From: Litorivivens sp041625495
GTDB taxonomy: Bacteria; Pseudomonadota; Gammaproteobacteria; Pseudomonadales; Spongiibacteraceae
Direction: 5' to 3'
Assembly: GCF_041625495.1 (NCBI RefSeq)
Contig: NZ_JBFJTH010000012.1
Coordinates: forward strand, 1-41,085
Length of the DNA stretch: 41,085 bases
Shown here piece by piece: positions 7,022-15,062 of this stretch. A program made the translations under genes and the position numbers. The notes under the pieces are model-generated. The model searched no databases and was not told where the DNA came from. It was given only the letters and a program-made list of their open reading frames with translations. Every line of letters begins with the position of its first letter. The first letter of the stretch is position 1.

Positions 7022-8500
7022 TTGTCAGATTCAGACATTGCAAAAATTATGAGCGGAGAAGCTCAATTGCCGACCATGCCCGAAATTGGACGGCAGTTGA
7101 TCGCCTTGCGTTCGCAACCGGACATAACGCTGGAGGAATTGGTGCAGGTTGTGTCGCTGGATGTGGCGCTGGCTGGAACGTTACTGCGTTATGCCAACTC
7201 CCCTGCCCACAATCTGGGGGCAACGGTAGAGTCAGTCGAGCGTGCTGTGATTATCATGGGTTTCAAGGCGGTGTTAGATGTGGCGCTGTCGCTGACGCTG
7301 ATCAAATCGCTGACTGAGCAAGCTGGACCGTCACTCGACTACAACCAGTTCTGGAAGCGCAGTTTGATAGCGGCTGTTGCCGCCCGTGAATTGGGAAGTG
7401 TACAGCGTGAAGAGGCTCTGGATGAGTTATTTCTGGCGGCGCTGTTACAGGATATTGGCATGCTGGCGCTGGATCGCGTTAAAGCCCATGTGTACGAAAC
7501 ATTGGCCGACGGTCAATGTAACCATGAGCAGGTGTGCGCGACCGAGATGGCGTCGCTGGGGTTCGATCACGCTAAATTCGGTGCCGCACTGTTGAAGAAG
7601 TGGGGGCTGCATGACCGCACGGTAATGGCCGTTGTAAGTAGTCATGACGATCAGAGTCAGACTGAGCAGGGCTTTCTTGCCTGTGTTGCGGCGTCGGGTA
7701 TGATTGCCGATTTTTTTCTGGCCGGTGGTGGTAAGGTCGCGTATCAACGCCTCAGTAAAACGCTGTACCGCTATTTCAGTATTCGCGATTCCCAGTGTAT
7801 GCAACTGATAATGGACATTGATATAGCCATTAACCACGCGTCTTCACTATTTTCCAGCATTGTTAAATCGACTGGCGACACCCGTGTTGATGTCGCAGCG
7901 GACGCGACGTCGATTTCTTCCAGTCCGCGTGCTAAACAACCGGAAGCTTTTGTTTCATTGAGTCGGGAGACCTACCTAGACGATGAAGGCGAGCTGGACG
8001 GCATCATGAGTAGTAAGGCCTTTGAAAACAGCCTAAAAAACAGTTTCAAGATGCTCCGTGGCCGGCCGATCAGTGTTGCGTTTCTGTCTATCAATAACCT
8101 TAAGCAACTAGAGAAGGAGCACGGCCGTAAAGTAGCTAGTTTGTTGCTCCGGGTTGTCAGTCGCAAGCTGCAGGAACAGATACGGATCGAGGACTTTGTC
8201 AGTCGCTACGGAGACACCTTTGCCCTTATTTTGCTTGGTTCTTCGATAGAAGATACTGCGCGTATCGTCGAGCGCATTGCCGAACTGTTTCGTGAGGCAC
8301 GTTATGCCGTAGCCAGTGGTAGTAAGGTTGCGCTGGAGGTGAGTGCCGGCGTGGCGGGCAGCTCTGGCGAACTGCATTTCGAATCGGAAACAAGGTTGCT
8401 GGAAGCGGCTGCCGATGCCCTGATGCGTGCCCGCAACGCGGGTAACTACACGATTGAATTGCAAACGCCGGAGCATCGTTTGATGGCGCTGGTGGGCTAA
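7022..8500 (+). CDS. HDOD domain protein with degenerate GGDEF domain
   Basis: A probable signalling protein of 492 residues from a TTG start. An HDOD domain covers about residues 10-215 (LPTMPEIGRQL, DVALAGTLLRYANSP, ALLQDIGMLAL). A C-terminal diguanylate-cyclase-like domain covers about 325-480. The signature that should read GGDEF is RYGDTFALIL: one Gly is missing and Asp-Glu is replaced by Asp-Thr, so cyclic-di-GMP synthesis is unlikely. The domain may act as a nucleotide sensor or scaffold. TTG at 7022 is preferred because AGGGA lies about eight bases upstream; a longer version from GTG at 6938 is in frame but has no ribosome binding site. Confidence 0.85.
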   Translation: MSDSDIAKIMSGEAQLPTMPEIGRQLIALRSQPDITLEELVQVVSLDVALAGTLLRYANSPAHNLGATVESVERAVIIMGFKAVLDVALSLTLIKSLTEQAGPSLDYNQFWKRSLIAAVAARELGSVQREEALDELFLAALLQDIGMLALDRVKAHVYETLADGQCNHEQVCATEMASLGFDHAKFGAALLKKWGLHDRTVMAVVSSHDDQSQTEQGFLACVAASGMIADFFLAGGGKVAYQRLSKTLYRYFSIRDSQCMQLIMDIDIAINHASSLFSSIVKSTGDTRVDVAADATSISSSPRAKQPEAFVSLSRETYLDDEGELDGIMSSKAFENSLKNSFKMLRGRPISVAFLSINNLKQLEKEHGRKVASLLLRVVSRKLQEQIRIEDFVSRYGDTFALILLGSSIEDTARIVERIAELFREARYAVASGSKVALEVSAGVAGSSGELHFESETRLLEAAADALMRARNAGNYTIELQTPEHRLMALVG

Positions 8501-8585
8501 CTTTTCCCGCTAATTTGAATCCGTTACACTGCCTTCGCTGCGGCCTAGCCGTGGCTTCATGTCAAACGGATAAAGGAAAGCTGTG

Positions 8586-8804
8586 ATGGAAATTGTAAAG
8601 CGTACCAGCGAGTACACCATTGTGAAAAAGCGCAATGGTCGTTTTGGTGTTCAGGGTAAAGGCCGAAGCTGGATCAATGCAGAAGAGAAAGTGCGGATTC
8701 TTAAAGACGCTGGTCTGATCAAGGCGCCGGAGCCCAAACCTGCAGAGCCTGAAGAGGCGCCAGCTGAAGAAGAGGGCGCAGCCGGTGAAGAAAACGCTGA
8801 GTAA
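8586..8804 (+). CDS. small protein with acidic, alanine/proline-rich tail
   Basis: A 72-residue protein of unknown function. The first 45 residues are basic and compact (VKRTSEYTIVKKRNGRFGV, then KGRSWINAEEKVRILKDAGLI). The remaining 27 are an acidic Pro/Ala/Glu tail (EEAPAEEEGAAGEENAE). AAAGGAAA lies upstream; a GTG immediately before the ATG is an alternative start. A TACACT hexamer (about 8524-8529) may be part of a promoter. The basic head with a disordered acidic tail suggests a nucleic-acid or ribosome-associated protein, but that is only an inference from composition. A strong terminator follows. Confidence 0.72.
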   Translation: MEIVKRTSEYTIVKKRNGRFGVQGKGRSWINAEEKVRILKDAGLIKAPEPKPAEPEEAPAEEEGAAGEENAE

Positions 8805-8830
8805 CCCAGTGATGTAAAAAACGACGTAGC

Positions 8831-8859
8831 AAAAGGGCGACCATCGTGTCGCCCTTTTT
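8831..8859. terminator. bidirectional Rho-independent terminator
   Basis: GGGCGAC (8835-8841), a six-base loop and GTCGCCC (8848-8854) are flanked by AAAA on the left and TTTTT on the right. The element can stop transcription from the small plus-strand gene and from the minus-strand ATP-grasp operon that ends at 8896. Confidence 0.92.
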
Positions 8860-8895
8860 ATGCGCTTGCCGCGCAAAGCGTGAGACTGAAATGGC

Positions 8896-9834
8896 TCAAT
8901 ACAGCTTTTCGCACGCCAAGGCCACGCGGTCTTCGGCGCGCGTTGGAATGTTCTCCATCTGCTCAACCAGCCTGAGGTTGAACAGCAGGCCGCGACCTGT
9001 GGCCAACTGTACGTTGAGTCCTGGACGAGCATTCAGTTCCAGCATCAGCGGGCCCTTGTCCCGGTCGATCACCAGGTCGACGCCAATATAGTTCAGCCCC
9101 ACCATTTCCGAGCAACGCGCAGCAAGTGTCATGATAGTTTCCCAGTAGGGCAGTTGCAGACCGTCGATGGGCTGGAGGGTGTCCGGGTGGACTTTGGTCA
9201 CGTCATTGGCGCGCACGCCGCTGCGGGTTATCCCTGTTTTGATATCAATGCCGACACCGATGGCACCCTGATGAAGGTTGGCCTTGCCGTCGGAATCCCT
9301 AGTCGGCAAGCGCAGCATGGAAGCCACCGGCACGCCGCGAAACACAATCACCCGAATATCCGGCACGCCCTGGTAGCTGATGGCGTCAAAGAAGGGGTCG
9401 CTTTCCACCCGATACTCGATAATCGCGGTATCGGGTACACCGCCTAGACTGTACATGCCACTGAGAATGTTGGAGGTGTAGCGCTGTACCTGCAGGCTGC
9501 TCATAATCTGGCCGCTGGCTTTGGCAAAGTGGTCGCCAATACGGCTGGTGACCACTAGTACGCCGTTGCCGCCGCTGCCGTTGTTGGGTTTGATAACAAA
9601 ACTGCTGTACGGCTTGAGCGTATCGCTCAGGTTGCGTACATCGTGTTCGATTTCCACGGTGGCGTAGAGCTCGGGTACGGCAATATTGTTTTCAATTGCC
9701 AGCAGTTTGGTGCGTTTCTTATCGTCTACGAGTGGAAACTGGTTGCGCGGATTGTAGGGCATGATGAACTCGGCATTGCGCTGGTTAATACCGACAATGC
9801 CGCGCTCACGCAGGCGCCTGGCCCAGGTAATCAT
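8896..9834 (-). CDS. RimK-related ATP-grasp ligase (alpha-L-glutamate ligase-like)
   Basis: A cytoplasmic ATP-grasp enzyme of 312 residues, related to RimK, which joins an amino acid to a carboxylate through an acyl-phosphate. The nucleotide-binding part is SFVIKPNNGSGGNGVLVV (about 78-95), and the Mg-binding part near the C-terminus is LMLELNARPGLNVQ, with the conserved Glu and Asn. The N-terminus NQRNAEFIMPYNPR is characteristic of the rimK-related ligase subfamily. Its ATG overlaps the stop of the upstream membrane protein by four bases, so the pair is coupled. It is the last gene of a four-gene operon. The real substrate is unknown; glutamate ligation is a family guess. Confidence 0.88.
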   Translation of the reverse strand: MITWARRLRERGIVGINQRNAEFIMPYNPRNQFPLVDDKKRTKLLAIENNIAVPELYATVEIEHDVRNLSDTLKPYSSFVIKPNNGSGGNGVLVVTSRIGDHFAKASGQIMSSLQVQRYTSNILSGMYSLGGVPDTAIIEYRVESDPFFDAISYQGVPDIRVIVFRGVPVASMLRLPTRDSDGKANLHQGAIGVGIDIKTGITRSGVRANDVTKVHPDTLQPIDGLQLPYWETIMTLAARCSEMVGLNYIGVDLVIDRDKGPLMLELNARPGLNVQLATGRGLLFNLRLVEQMENIPTRAEDRVALACEKLY

Positions 9835-11375
9835 GATTTCGGCTCCGGTGGGTCAAACTTGAGTGCCGCGCGAAAGCGCCACAGTTCCGTGAGCCGATAG
9901 CCGGTATAGCGGCCAAACAGCAAAGTGATCGCCAGCATGCATAGCAGCAGCTCCGGAAACACGAAAAACATATGAACAAGAATGTCGTTGGTCATCAGCA
10001 GGTAGCCGAGCACCGCGGTGAACAGACTGCCGGCACCTTCTTTCATGGCATCGCCGGCGCCGAGTTCTTCCCAGACGATGGACATGCGTTCAATGGTCAT
10101 GGCCATGATAACCATCGGGAACAGCGCTACTGACATGGCGCGGGTGCCACCGAAATAGTGCGTCAGTATGCTGATGAGAATCATCATAATCACCACGATA
10201 ATCAGCACCGACGCTAGCCTCGGTACCAGCAGTAGCATCAGCCGGTCCAGATAAAATCGAATTGAGAGGCCCACCGCGATCATCAAGGTAAATAAAATGA
10301 TCCCCCAGAATAACTGGGTCTCTCTAAAGGCCAGTGCAATCAGGACGGGCATAAAGGTACCAAAGGTGCGTATGCCTACCACATTGCGCAAAATGACAAC
10401 CAGCAGCGCGCCCATGGGTACCATCAGCAGAATGCGATAAACATTCTGGGTTTCCAGTGGCAGGTTGAACAGGGAGGCATCGATGAGCGACGAGCCCATG
10501 CGCTCAGCCCGCTTTCGCGCGATGTCGACAATTTCGCGGTAATTACGAGCGGCCGAGAAGACCACCTCGGCAGCGCCGGCGCCTTCAACCCAGACCAGTG
10601 GGCCTTCGCCGATACGCCATACCAGAAAGTTTTCCGGCAGTCCGGGCTGGCCGGTGAGCGGGTTAAACGATAACCAGCGCCGTCCGTTGTGTACCTGAAT
10701 CCAGGGCTTAAGTTGTGCGTTATTGACGGTTTCGCTCAGCTCCAGCCCATACAGTATTCGGTTGGGGATGCGGGAACCCTTGAGGACTTCACTGATTTCA
10801 TAGACCCAGGCTTCATCATTGTTGGCGCGTCCGCGCAGCAGAGCGACATTCTCATTGGGTTTGTCCGCATTGAGTTGCAGTAGCAGTTCGCGGGTGTAGG
10901 TGGCGATATCGGCTGATTCATTGCGCACATCGTCGAGAATCGCTTTGATGGCCGAGTTATACGGCTCCGGGTAGACCGGTGCTTGGGGAAAGGGGGGAGT
11001 TGGACCAGTGAGCTCATTGCTGTTGCTGTCGCGGGCGATGGAAATCCGGTAATAAAGCGTTTGTGGGCCATTGGCACGGCGTACCGCCCAGTTGGCCCAG
11101 CGATTTTCCCGGTCGTTTTCGATAGCCAGTCCGTAGTTGCCGGAGATGTAGTCTTCATCAAGCGTGACAAAGCCAGGCGCCTGATGCGGCACTGCAAACT
11201 GTACCTTGGTGGGTTTGCCTGTACCCTTGAAGGCGATGCGAGCCTGTACGGTCCAGACCTCTTCGTCTTGTCCCGGCTTGAGTGGCAGGCCGAAGACATT
11301 CACTTTGTAGATGCAAAGCCCCAAGCCAACCGCAAACAGTATGGCAGCGAGAATTCTCAGTTTTAAGTCGCGCAT
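9831..11375 (-). CDS. inactive transglutaminase-like domain fused to seven membrane helices
   Basis: A 514-residue membrane protein. An N-terminal helix (about 8-25, ILAAILFAVGLGLCIYKV) is followed by a large soluble region (about 30-300) related to transglutaminases but lacking their Cys-His-Asp triad. A run of about seven hydrophobic helices then extends from about residue 310 to 495 (for example VYRILLMVPMGALLVVILR and LASVLIIVVIMMILISIL). This architecture is known almost only next to RimK-related ATP-grasp ligases and PF05618 proteases, exactly as here. It probably holds or senses a peptide-like ligand in the periplasm and passes it to, or signals, the cytoplasmic ligase; that role is inference. 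Confidence 0.88.
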   Translation of the reverse strand: MRDLKLRILAAILFAVGLGLCIYKVNVFGLPLKPGQDEEVWTVQARIAFKGTGKPTKVQFAVPHQAPGFVTLDEDYISGNYGLAIENDRENRWANWAVRRANGPQTLYYRISIARDSNSNELTGPTPPFPQAPVYPEPYNSAIKAILDDVRNESADIATYTRELLLQLNADKPNENVALLRGRANNDEAWVYEISEVLKGSRIPNRILYGLELSETVNNAQLKPWIQVHNGRRWLSFNPLTGQPGLPENFLVWRIGEGPLVWVEGAGAAEVVFSAARNYREIVDIARKRAERMGSSLIDASLFNLPLETQNVYRILLMVPMGALLVVILRNVVGIRTFGTFMPVLIALAFRETQLFWGIILFTLMIAVGLSIRFYLDRLMLLLVPRLASVLIIVVIMMILISILTHYFGGTRAMSVALFPMVIMAMTIERMSIVWEELGAGDAMKEGAGSLFTAVLGYLLMTNDILVHMFFVFPELLLCMLAITLLFGRYTGYRLTELWRFRAALKFDPPEPKS

Positions 11376-11410
11376 TGGCTATCCCCATGCGGGCGCTGTT
11401 CAGCCCGTTA

Positions 11411-11935
11411 TTAATCTTCTTGCTCTACCTCACGGCAGTGCTCTTTAGTCAGGTAAGTAGCGCTTGAATCGATGACGGCTACACCGCCGAGAAAGCGCCG
11501 ACCCAGCAGGATACGGTAGTTGAATTCGCCACGGTCGCTAAGCGTAAACTGGGTTGTATGAACGCGGCCGTCAAAACACATATCCAGTTCTATCACCGGG
11601 CGGCGGTCAGCACCACCGTCGAGATCTTTGATTTTCACGCCTCGGACCAGAGGGCGCTCCATTTCCTTGGTGTCGCCGTCTTTATCGACAAATTTGAAAC
11701 GCACCCAGTCGTTGCCGTCGCGCTCAAACTCTTTTACATCAATAGCGTGAATAGACGACGTGTTGGCGCCCGAATCCAGCTTCGCCTTGATTGGGGTGTC
11801 GCGTATGTCCAGCACGGTAACGCGTTCAACCCAGCCGGCAATGACCTTGCCGGCTCGGTCTTTTTCGGCCAGCACAGGGTTGGCAGCAAGTGCCAGTAAT
11901 AGCCCGGTCAGTGTGGTCTTCATCCAGGTCGACAT
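11411..11935 (-). CDS. exported retropepsin-like protease (PF05618, 'ATP-dependent zinc protease' family)
   Basis: A 174-residue protein with a signal peptide (MKTTLTGLLLALAANPVLA), so it should work in the periplasm. The motif KLDSGANTSSIHA near residue 52 is the DSGA of pepsin/retropepsin-like aspartic peptidases; the 'zinc protease' family name is historical. Towards the C-terminus, YRILLGRRFLGG is the hydrophobic strand-turn typical of the fold. AGGAGG precedes the ATG closely, and the start lies nine bases after the stop of the AstE-like gene. Known relatives are found beside ATP-grasp ligases. It may trim the peptide or tag that the operon makes. Confidence 0.87.
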   Translation of the reverse strand: MSTWMKTTLTGLLLALAANPVLAEKDRAGKVIAGWVERVTVLDIRDTPIKAKLDSGANTSSIHAIDVKEFERDGNDWVRFKFVDKDGDTKEMERPLVRGVKIKDLDGGADRRPVIELDMCFDGRVHTTQFTLSDRGEFNYRILLGRRFLGGVAVIDSSATYLTKEHCREVEQED

Positions 11936-11944
11936 AGCTCCTCC

Positions 11945-13276
11945 TTACTCAGGGTGATCGTCGGGTTCGGGGGCGGGCGGCTCCATTTCGGAGGTGTCCT
12001 CCCCCTTGCCGCGTACCGGCAGCGGCTTGGTAATCACGGATTTAGTGGCTTCTTCGGCGGCCTTGCGCGCCGCCTCATTCACGGCCTGTGGATCATCCCC
12101 GCTTTCACTGGCGCTAGCAGCCGCTTCTTTTGCGACTTCGTGCACAACCTTGCGCACGCTTTCCAGTGCCGCATCTGCGGCGCCCTCGGCAGCCTTGTCA
12201 ACGGCGGCGCCTTCGGTCTTGTGCAGGCCAAGGTGATAGGCCGCAAAACCTGGCATCACCATCTGGTTCAGGGCCATACCTATGATGGTGCCCTTGGCTT
12301 TGGCGCGGATCACCGTGCTGCGGTTGGTAATGGGATCGGTCACGGAGCCGAGTATCTCGCCTTTTTTAACCGAATCACCCACTTTCACTTCGCTGAACAA
12401 TACGCCACTTTGATCTGCGCGCAGCCAGATTGATTCGAAGAACACCTTCTGATCCGAGGCGACCTTGTTGTATTCGCCCATCAGGCCAAAACCACGCATC
12501 GCAGAGAGTACGCCTCGCACCCCCTGGGCCACCTCTTCCGGCTGCAGGTAGAGTGGTTCGCCAGCTTCAAGGGTAACGGTTGGAATGCCTGCTTCCACGG
12601 CCGCACGTCGCAGCGTGCCCACAGCGCCAACACTGTGCAGTACCACAAAATTGTCAAACAGCTGGCTCAGCTTCGCTACCTTTGGGTTGCTCAGGTCTGC
12701 CCGCAGCTGGGGCAGGTTGGTGCGGTGGAACGAGCCAGTGTGAATGTCGATCAATGCATGGCAGTGGCTAATCACATCCTGGAAAAAGTGGTGAGCGATG
12801 CGCGCGGCGGAGCTGCCGGTGGGATTGCCGGGAAAATAGCGGTTGAGGTCGCGGCGATCGGGCAGGTAGCGTGAATTGCGCTGAAAACCGTAGAGGTTGA
12901 CGATGGGTACTGCAATCACCGTACCGGTCAGATTCTCGGTATCCAGTGCGAACATGATGCGCCGGATAATCTCTACCCCATTGAGCTCATCGCCGTGAAC
13001 GGCGCCGGTCAGACACATGGTTGGGCCGGGTGTGTTGCCCGCCGCAATCAGTACTGGCGTGGGAAGAGCCAGCCCGGATAGGGGTTGGCCCGCAGACCAC
13101 GCGCGCCGATCCAGAATGCCAGGCGTGATGGGCTTGCCCAGCAGAGGGCGCTGGGTAGAGCGATCTATAGGGAGCTCGGGCTTGATGGGTTCAACGTCAG
13201 AAACACGCTCAGTTGCCCAGCTTAAGCTGGCCAGCAGCGCACTGCCGAACAAGAGACCGCGATGGAGTCGAATCAT
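11945..13276 (-). CDS. exported AstE/AspA-like deacylase (M14 fold) with charged C-terminal tail
   Basis: A zinc-dependent hydrolase of 443 residues of the succinylglutamate desuccinylase/aspartoacylase family. A signal peptide (MIRLHRGLLFGSALLASLSW) points to the periplasm. The zinc ligands are H94 and E97 in GAVHGDELNG and H179 in LIDIHTGS; N/R-rich substrate residues lie in RRDLNRYFPG. A small beta domain follows (GEILGSVTDP). The last 90 or so residues form a low-complexity tail, first Ala/Glu-rich and helical, then Pro/Asp/Glu-rich. ATG at 13276 is preferred; a GTG 33 bases upstream is in frame but would extend the signal peptide. It is the first gene of the ATP-grasp operon. Confidence 0.87.
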   Translation of the reverse strand: MIRLHRGLLFGSALLASLSWATERVSDVEPIKPELPIDRSTQRPLLGKPITPGILDRRAWSAGQPLSGLALPTPVLIAAGNTPGPTMCLTGAVHGDELNGVEIIRRIMFALDTENLTGTVIAVPIVNLYGFQRNSRYLPDRRDLNRYFPGNPTGSSAARIAHHFFQDVISHCHALIDIHTGSFHRTNLPQLRADLSNPKVAKLSQLFDNFVVLHSVGAVGTLRRAAVEAGIPTVTLEAGEPLYLQPEEVAQGVRGVLSAMRGFGLMGEYNKVASDQKVFFESIWLRADQSGVLFSEVKVGDSVKKGEILGSVTDPITNRSTVIRAKAKGTIIGMALNQMVMPGFAAYHLGLHKTEGAAVDKAAEGAADAALESVRKVVHEVAKEAAASASESGDDPQAVNEAARKAAEEATKSVITKPLPVRGKGEDTSEMEPPAPEPDDHPE

Positions 13277-13502
13277 AAACCACTTTACCCTGAGTGAATG
13301 TGTGCGCACTTTATCCTAAGTGTTATAGGTCTGCTGTGAAGAATTTGCGAAATATGCACGTGTATCAATGGAACTTTCGGTTTGTCTACAATGGCTTGAA
13401 TCCGTGCTCTTGCCCGATCAAGGACGATATCGCCCTCTGCTTTACACGCATTCTGTGTGAAAATAGCCTAACAGTACATAAGGACTCTGGCGGGAGAAGG
13501 TA

Positions 13503-15062
13503 ATGGCGAACGAGCAGGCCAAAGATTCACTGATCATATTTGATACTACCTTGCGAGATGGCGAGCAGAGCCCCGGCGCGTCGATGACACGAGACGAGAA
13601 GGTGCGCATCGCCAAAATGCTCGAAAAAATGGGTGTCGACGTGATCGAGGCCGGCTTTGCCATTGCCAGTCAGGGTGATTTTGAGTCAGTTAAGGCGGTT
13701 GCAGAGGCGGTCAAAACCAGCCGGATCTGCTCTTTGGCGCGCTCTGCCACTAAAGACATCGAGCGCGCGGGTGAAGCCCTCAAGCCTGCTGCGCTGTCGC
13801 GTATTCACACCTTTATAGCCACCTCGCCCATTCACATGGACTATAAACTGCGGATGAAACCGGATCAGGTGGTCAGCGAGGCCGTGCGTGCCGTGCAGAC
13901 CGCCCGCAATCTGACCGACGACGTAGAGTTCTCCTGTGAGGATGCCTCTCGCTCCGAGTTTGATTTCCTGTGCCGAATTATTGAGCAGGTCATTGCCGCG
14001 GGAGCCAGCACCATCAACCTGCCCGACACGGTGGGTTACGCTGAGCCTCAGGAGTATGGACGTTTGATTGGCCGCCTGATGCAGGCGATACCCAATGCCG
14101 ACAAGGCAGTGTTTTCCGTGCATTGCCACAACGATCTGGGGCTTGCAGTAGCCAACTCTCTGGCTGCGGTGCTGGAAGGTGCTCGTCAGGTCGAGTGCAC
14201 CATTAACGGTTTGGGTGAGCGAGCGGGCAACGCCTCGCTCGAAGAAATTGTGATGGCGGTGCGCACCCGGGCCGACGTCTTTCCGGTTGAAACCCGGATC
14301 GATGCCACCCAGATCGTACCGACCTCGCGATTGGTGTCGACGGTGACCGGGTTCCCGGTGCAGCCCAACAAGGCTATTGTTGGCGCCAATGCGTTTGCCC
14401 ACGAATCCGGCATTCACCAGGATGGCGTGCTCAAATACCGTGAAACCTACGAGATCATGCGGGCTGAGGATGTAGGCTGGAATACCAATAAACTGGTATT
14501 GGGCAAGCACTCCGGTCGTGCCGCGTTTAAAGCCCGTCTGACGGAACTGGGTATCAGCTTTGCCAGCGATGAGGCCTTTAACGACGCCTTCACCCGGTTC
14601 AAGGATCTGGCCGACAAGAAACACGAAATTTTTGATGAAGACCTGCAGGCGCTGGTCAGCGAAGTTGTACCGGCTGATTCTGGGGAGAAATACCGCTTCG
14701 TTGGGTTGGAATCCCATTCTCGTACCGGGCAGAAACCACAGGCCAAATTGCGAATTGCGGTCGATGGCAGCGAAGAGTTTGTCGAGGCTGAAGGTGATGG
14801 TCCGGTAGATGCGGCCTTTAAGGCGGTCGAGCAGCTGGCCAATAGCGGTGCCACCCTCAAGCTATATTCGGTCAACGCGATCACCCAGGGCACTGATTCT
14901 CAGGGAGAAGTGACGGTGCGTCTGGAAAAAGATAATGTGATTGTGAATGGCAACGGCGCCGATACCGATATCATCGTGGCCTCGGTCAAAGCCTACCTCA
15001 ATGCCCTGAATTTGCTGGCATCCGGTATTATGCGCACTCACCCCCAGAAAGAAGGCGTGTAA
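13503..15062 (+). CDS. leuA: 2-isopropylmalate synthase
   Basis: Condenses acetyl-CoA with 2-ketoisovalerate, the first step of leucine biosynthesis. It has 519 residues, full length for the long proteobacterial form. Signature motifs are FDTTLRDGEQSPG (about 14-26), the metal-binding SVHCHNDLG and GLGERAGNASLEE, with NKAIVGANAFAHESGIHQDG further on. A C-terminal allosteric leucine-binding domain follows after about residue 390. GGGAGAAGG sits just before the ATG. The 190-base leader upstream shows no leucine-rich leader peptide, so classical leu attenuation is not apparent. The stop codon abuts the next start directly. Confidence 0.97.
   Translation: MANEQAKDSLIIFDTTLRDGEQSPGASMTRDEKVRIAKMLEKMGVDVIEAGFAIASQGDFESVKAVAEAVKTSRICSLARSATKDIERAGEALKPAALSRIHTFIATSPIHMDYKLRMKPDQVVSEAVRAVQTARNLTDDVEFSCEDASRSEFDFLCRIIEQVIAAGASTINLPDTVGYAEPQEYGRLIGRLMQAIPNADKAVFSVHCHNDLGLAVANSLAAVLEGARQVECTINGLGERAGNASLEEIVMAVRTRADVFPVETRIDATQIVPTSRLVSTVTGFPVQPNKAIVGANAFAHESGIHQDGVLKYRETYEIMRAEDVGWNTNKLVLGKHSGRAAFKARLTELGISFASDEAFNDAFTRFKDLADKKHEIFDEDLQALVSEVVPADSGEKYRFVGLESHSRTGQKPQAKLRIAVDGSEEFVEAEGDGPVDAAFKAVEQLANSGATLKLYSVNAITQGTDSQGEVTVRLEKDNVIVNGNGADTDIIVASVKAYLNALNLLASGIMRTHPQKEGV

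Noticed and set aside
13310..13502. Leucine leader peptide or attenuator before leuA
   Set aside because: No short open frame with a run of leucine codons and no terminator/antiterminator pair was found; only an unsupported TACAAT hexamer near 13390.
13686..14717. 343-codon open frame on the minus strand
   Set aside because: Antisense shadow of leuA, whose sequence is fully canonical.
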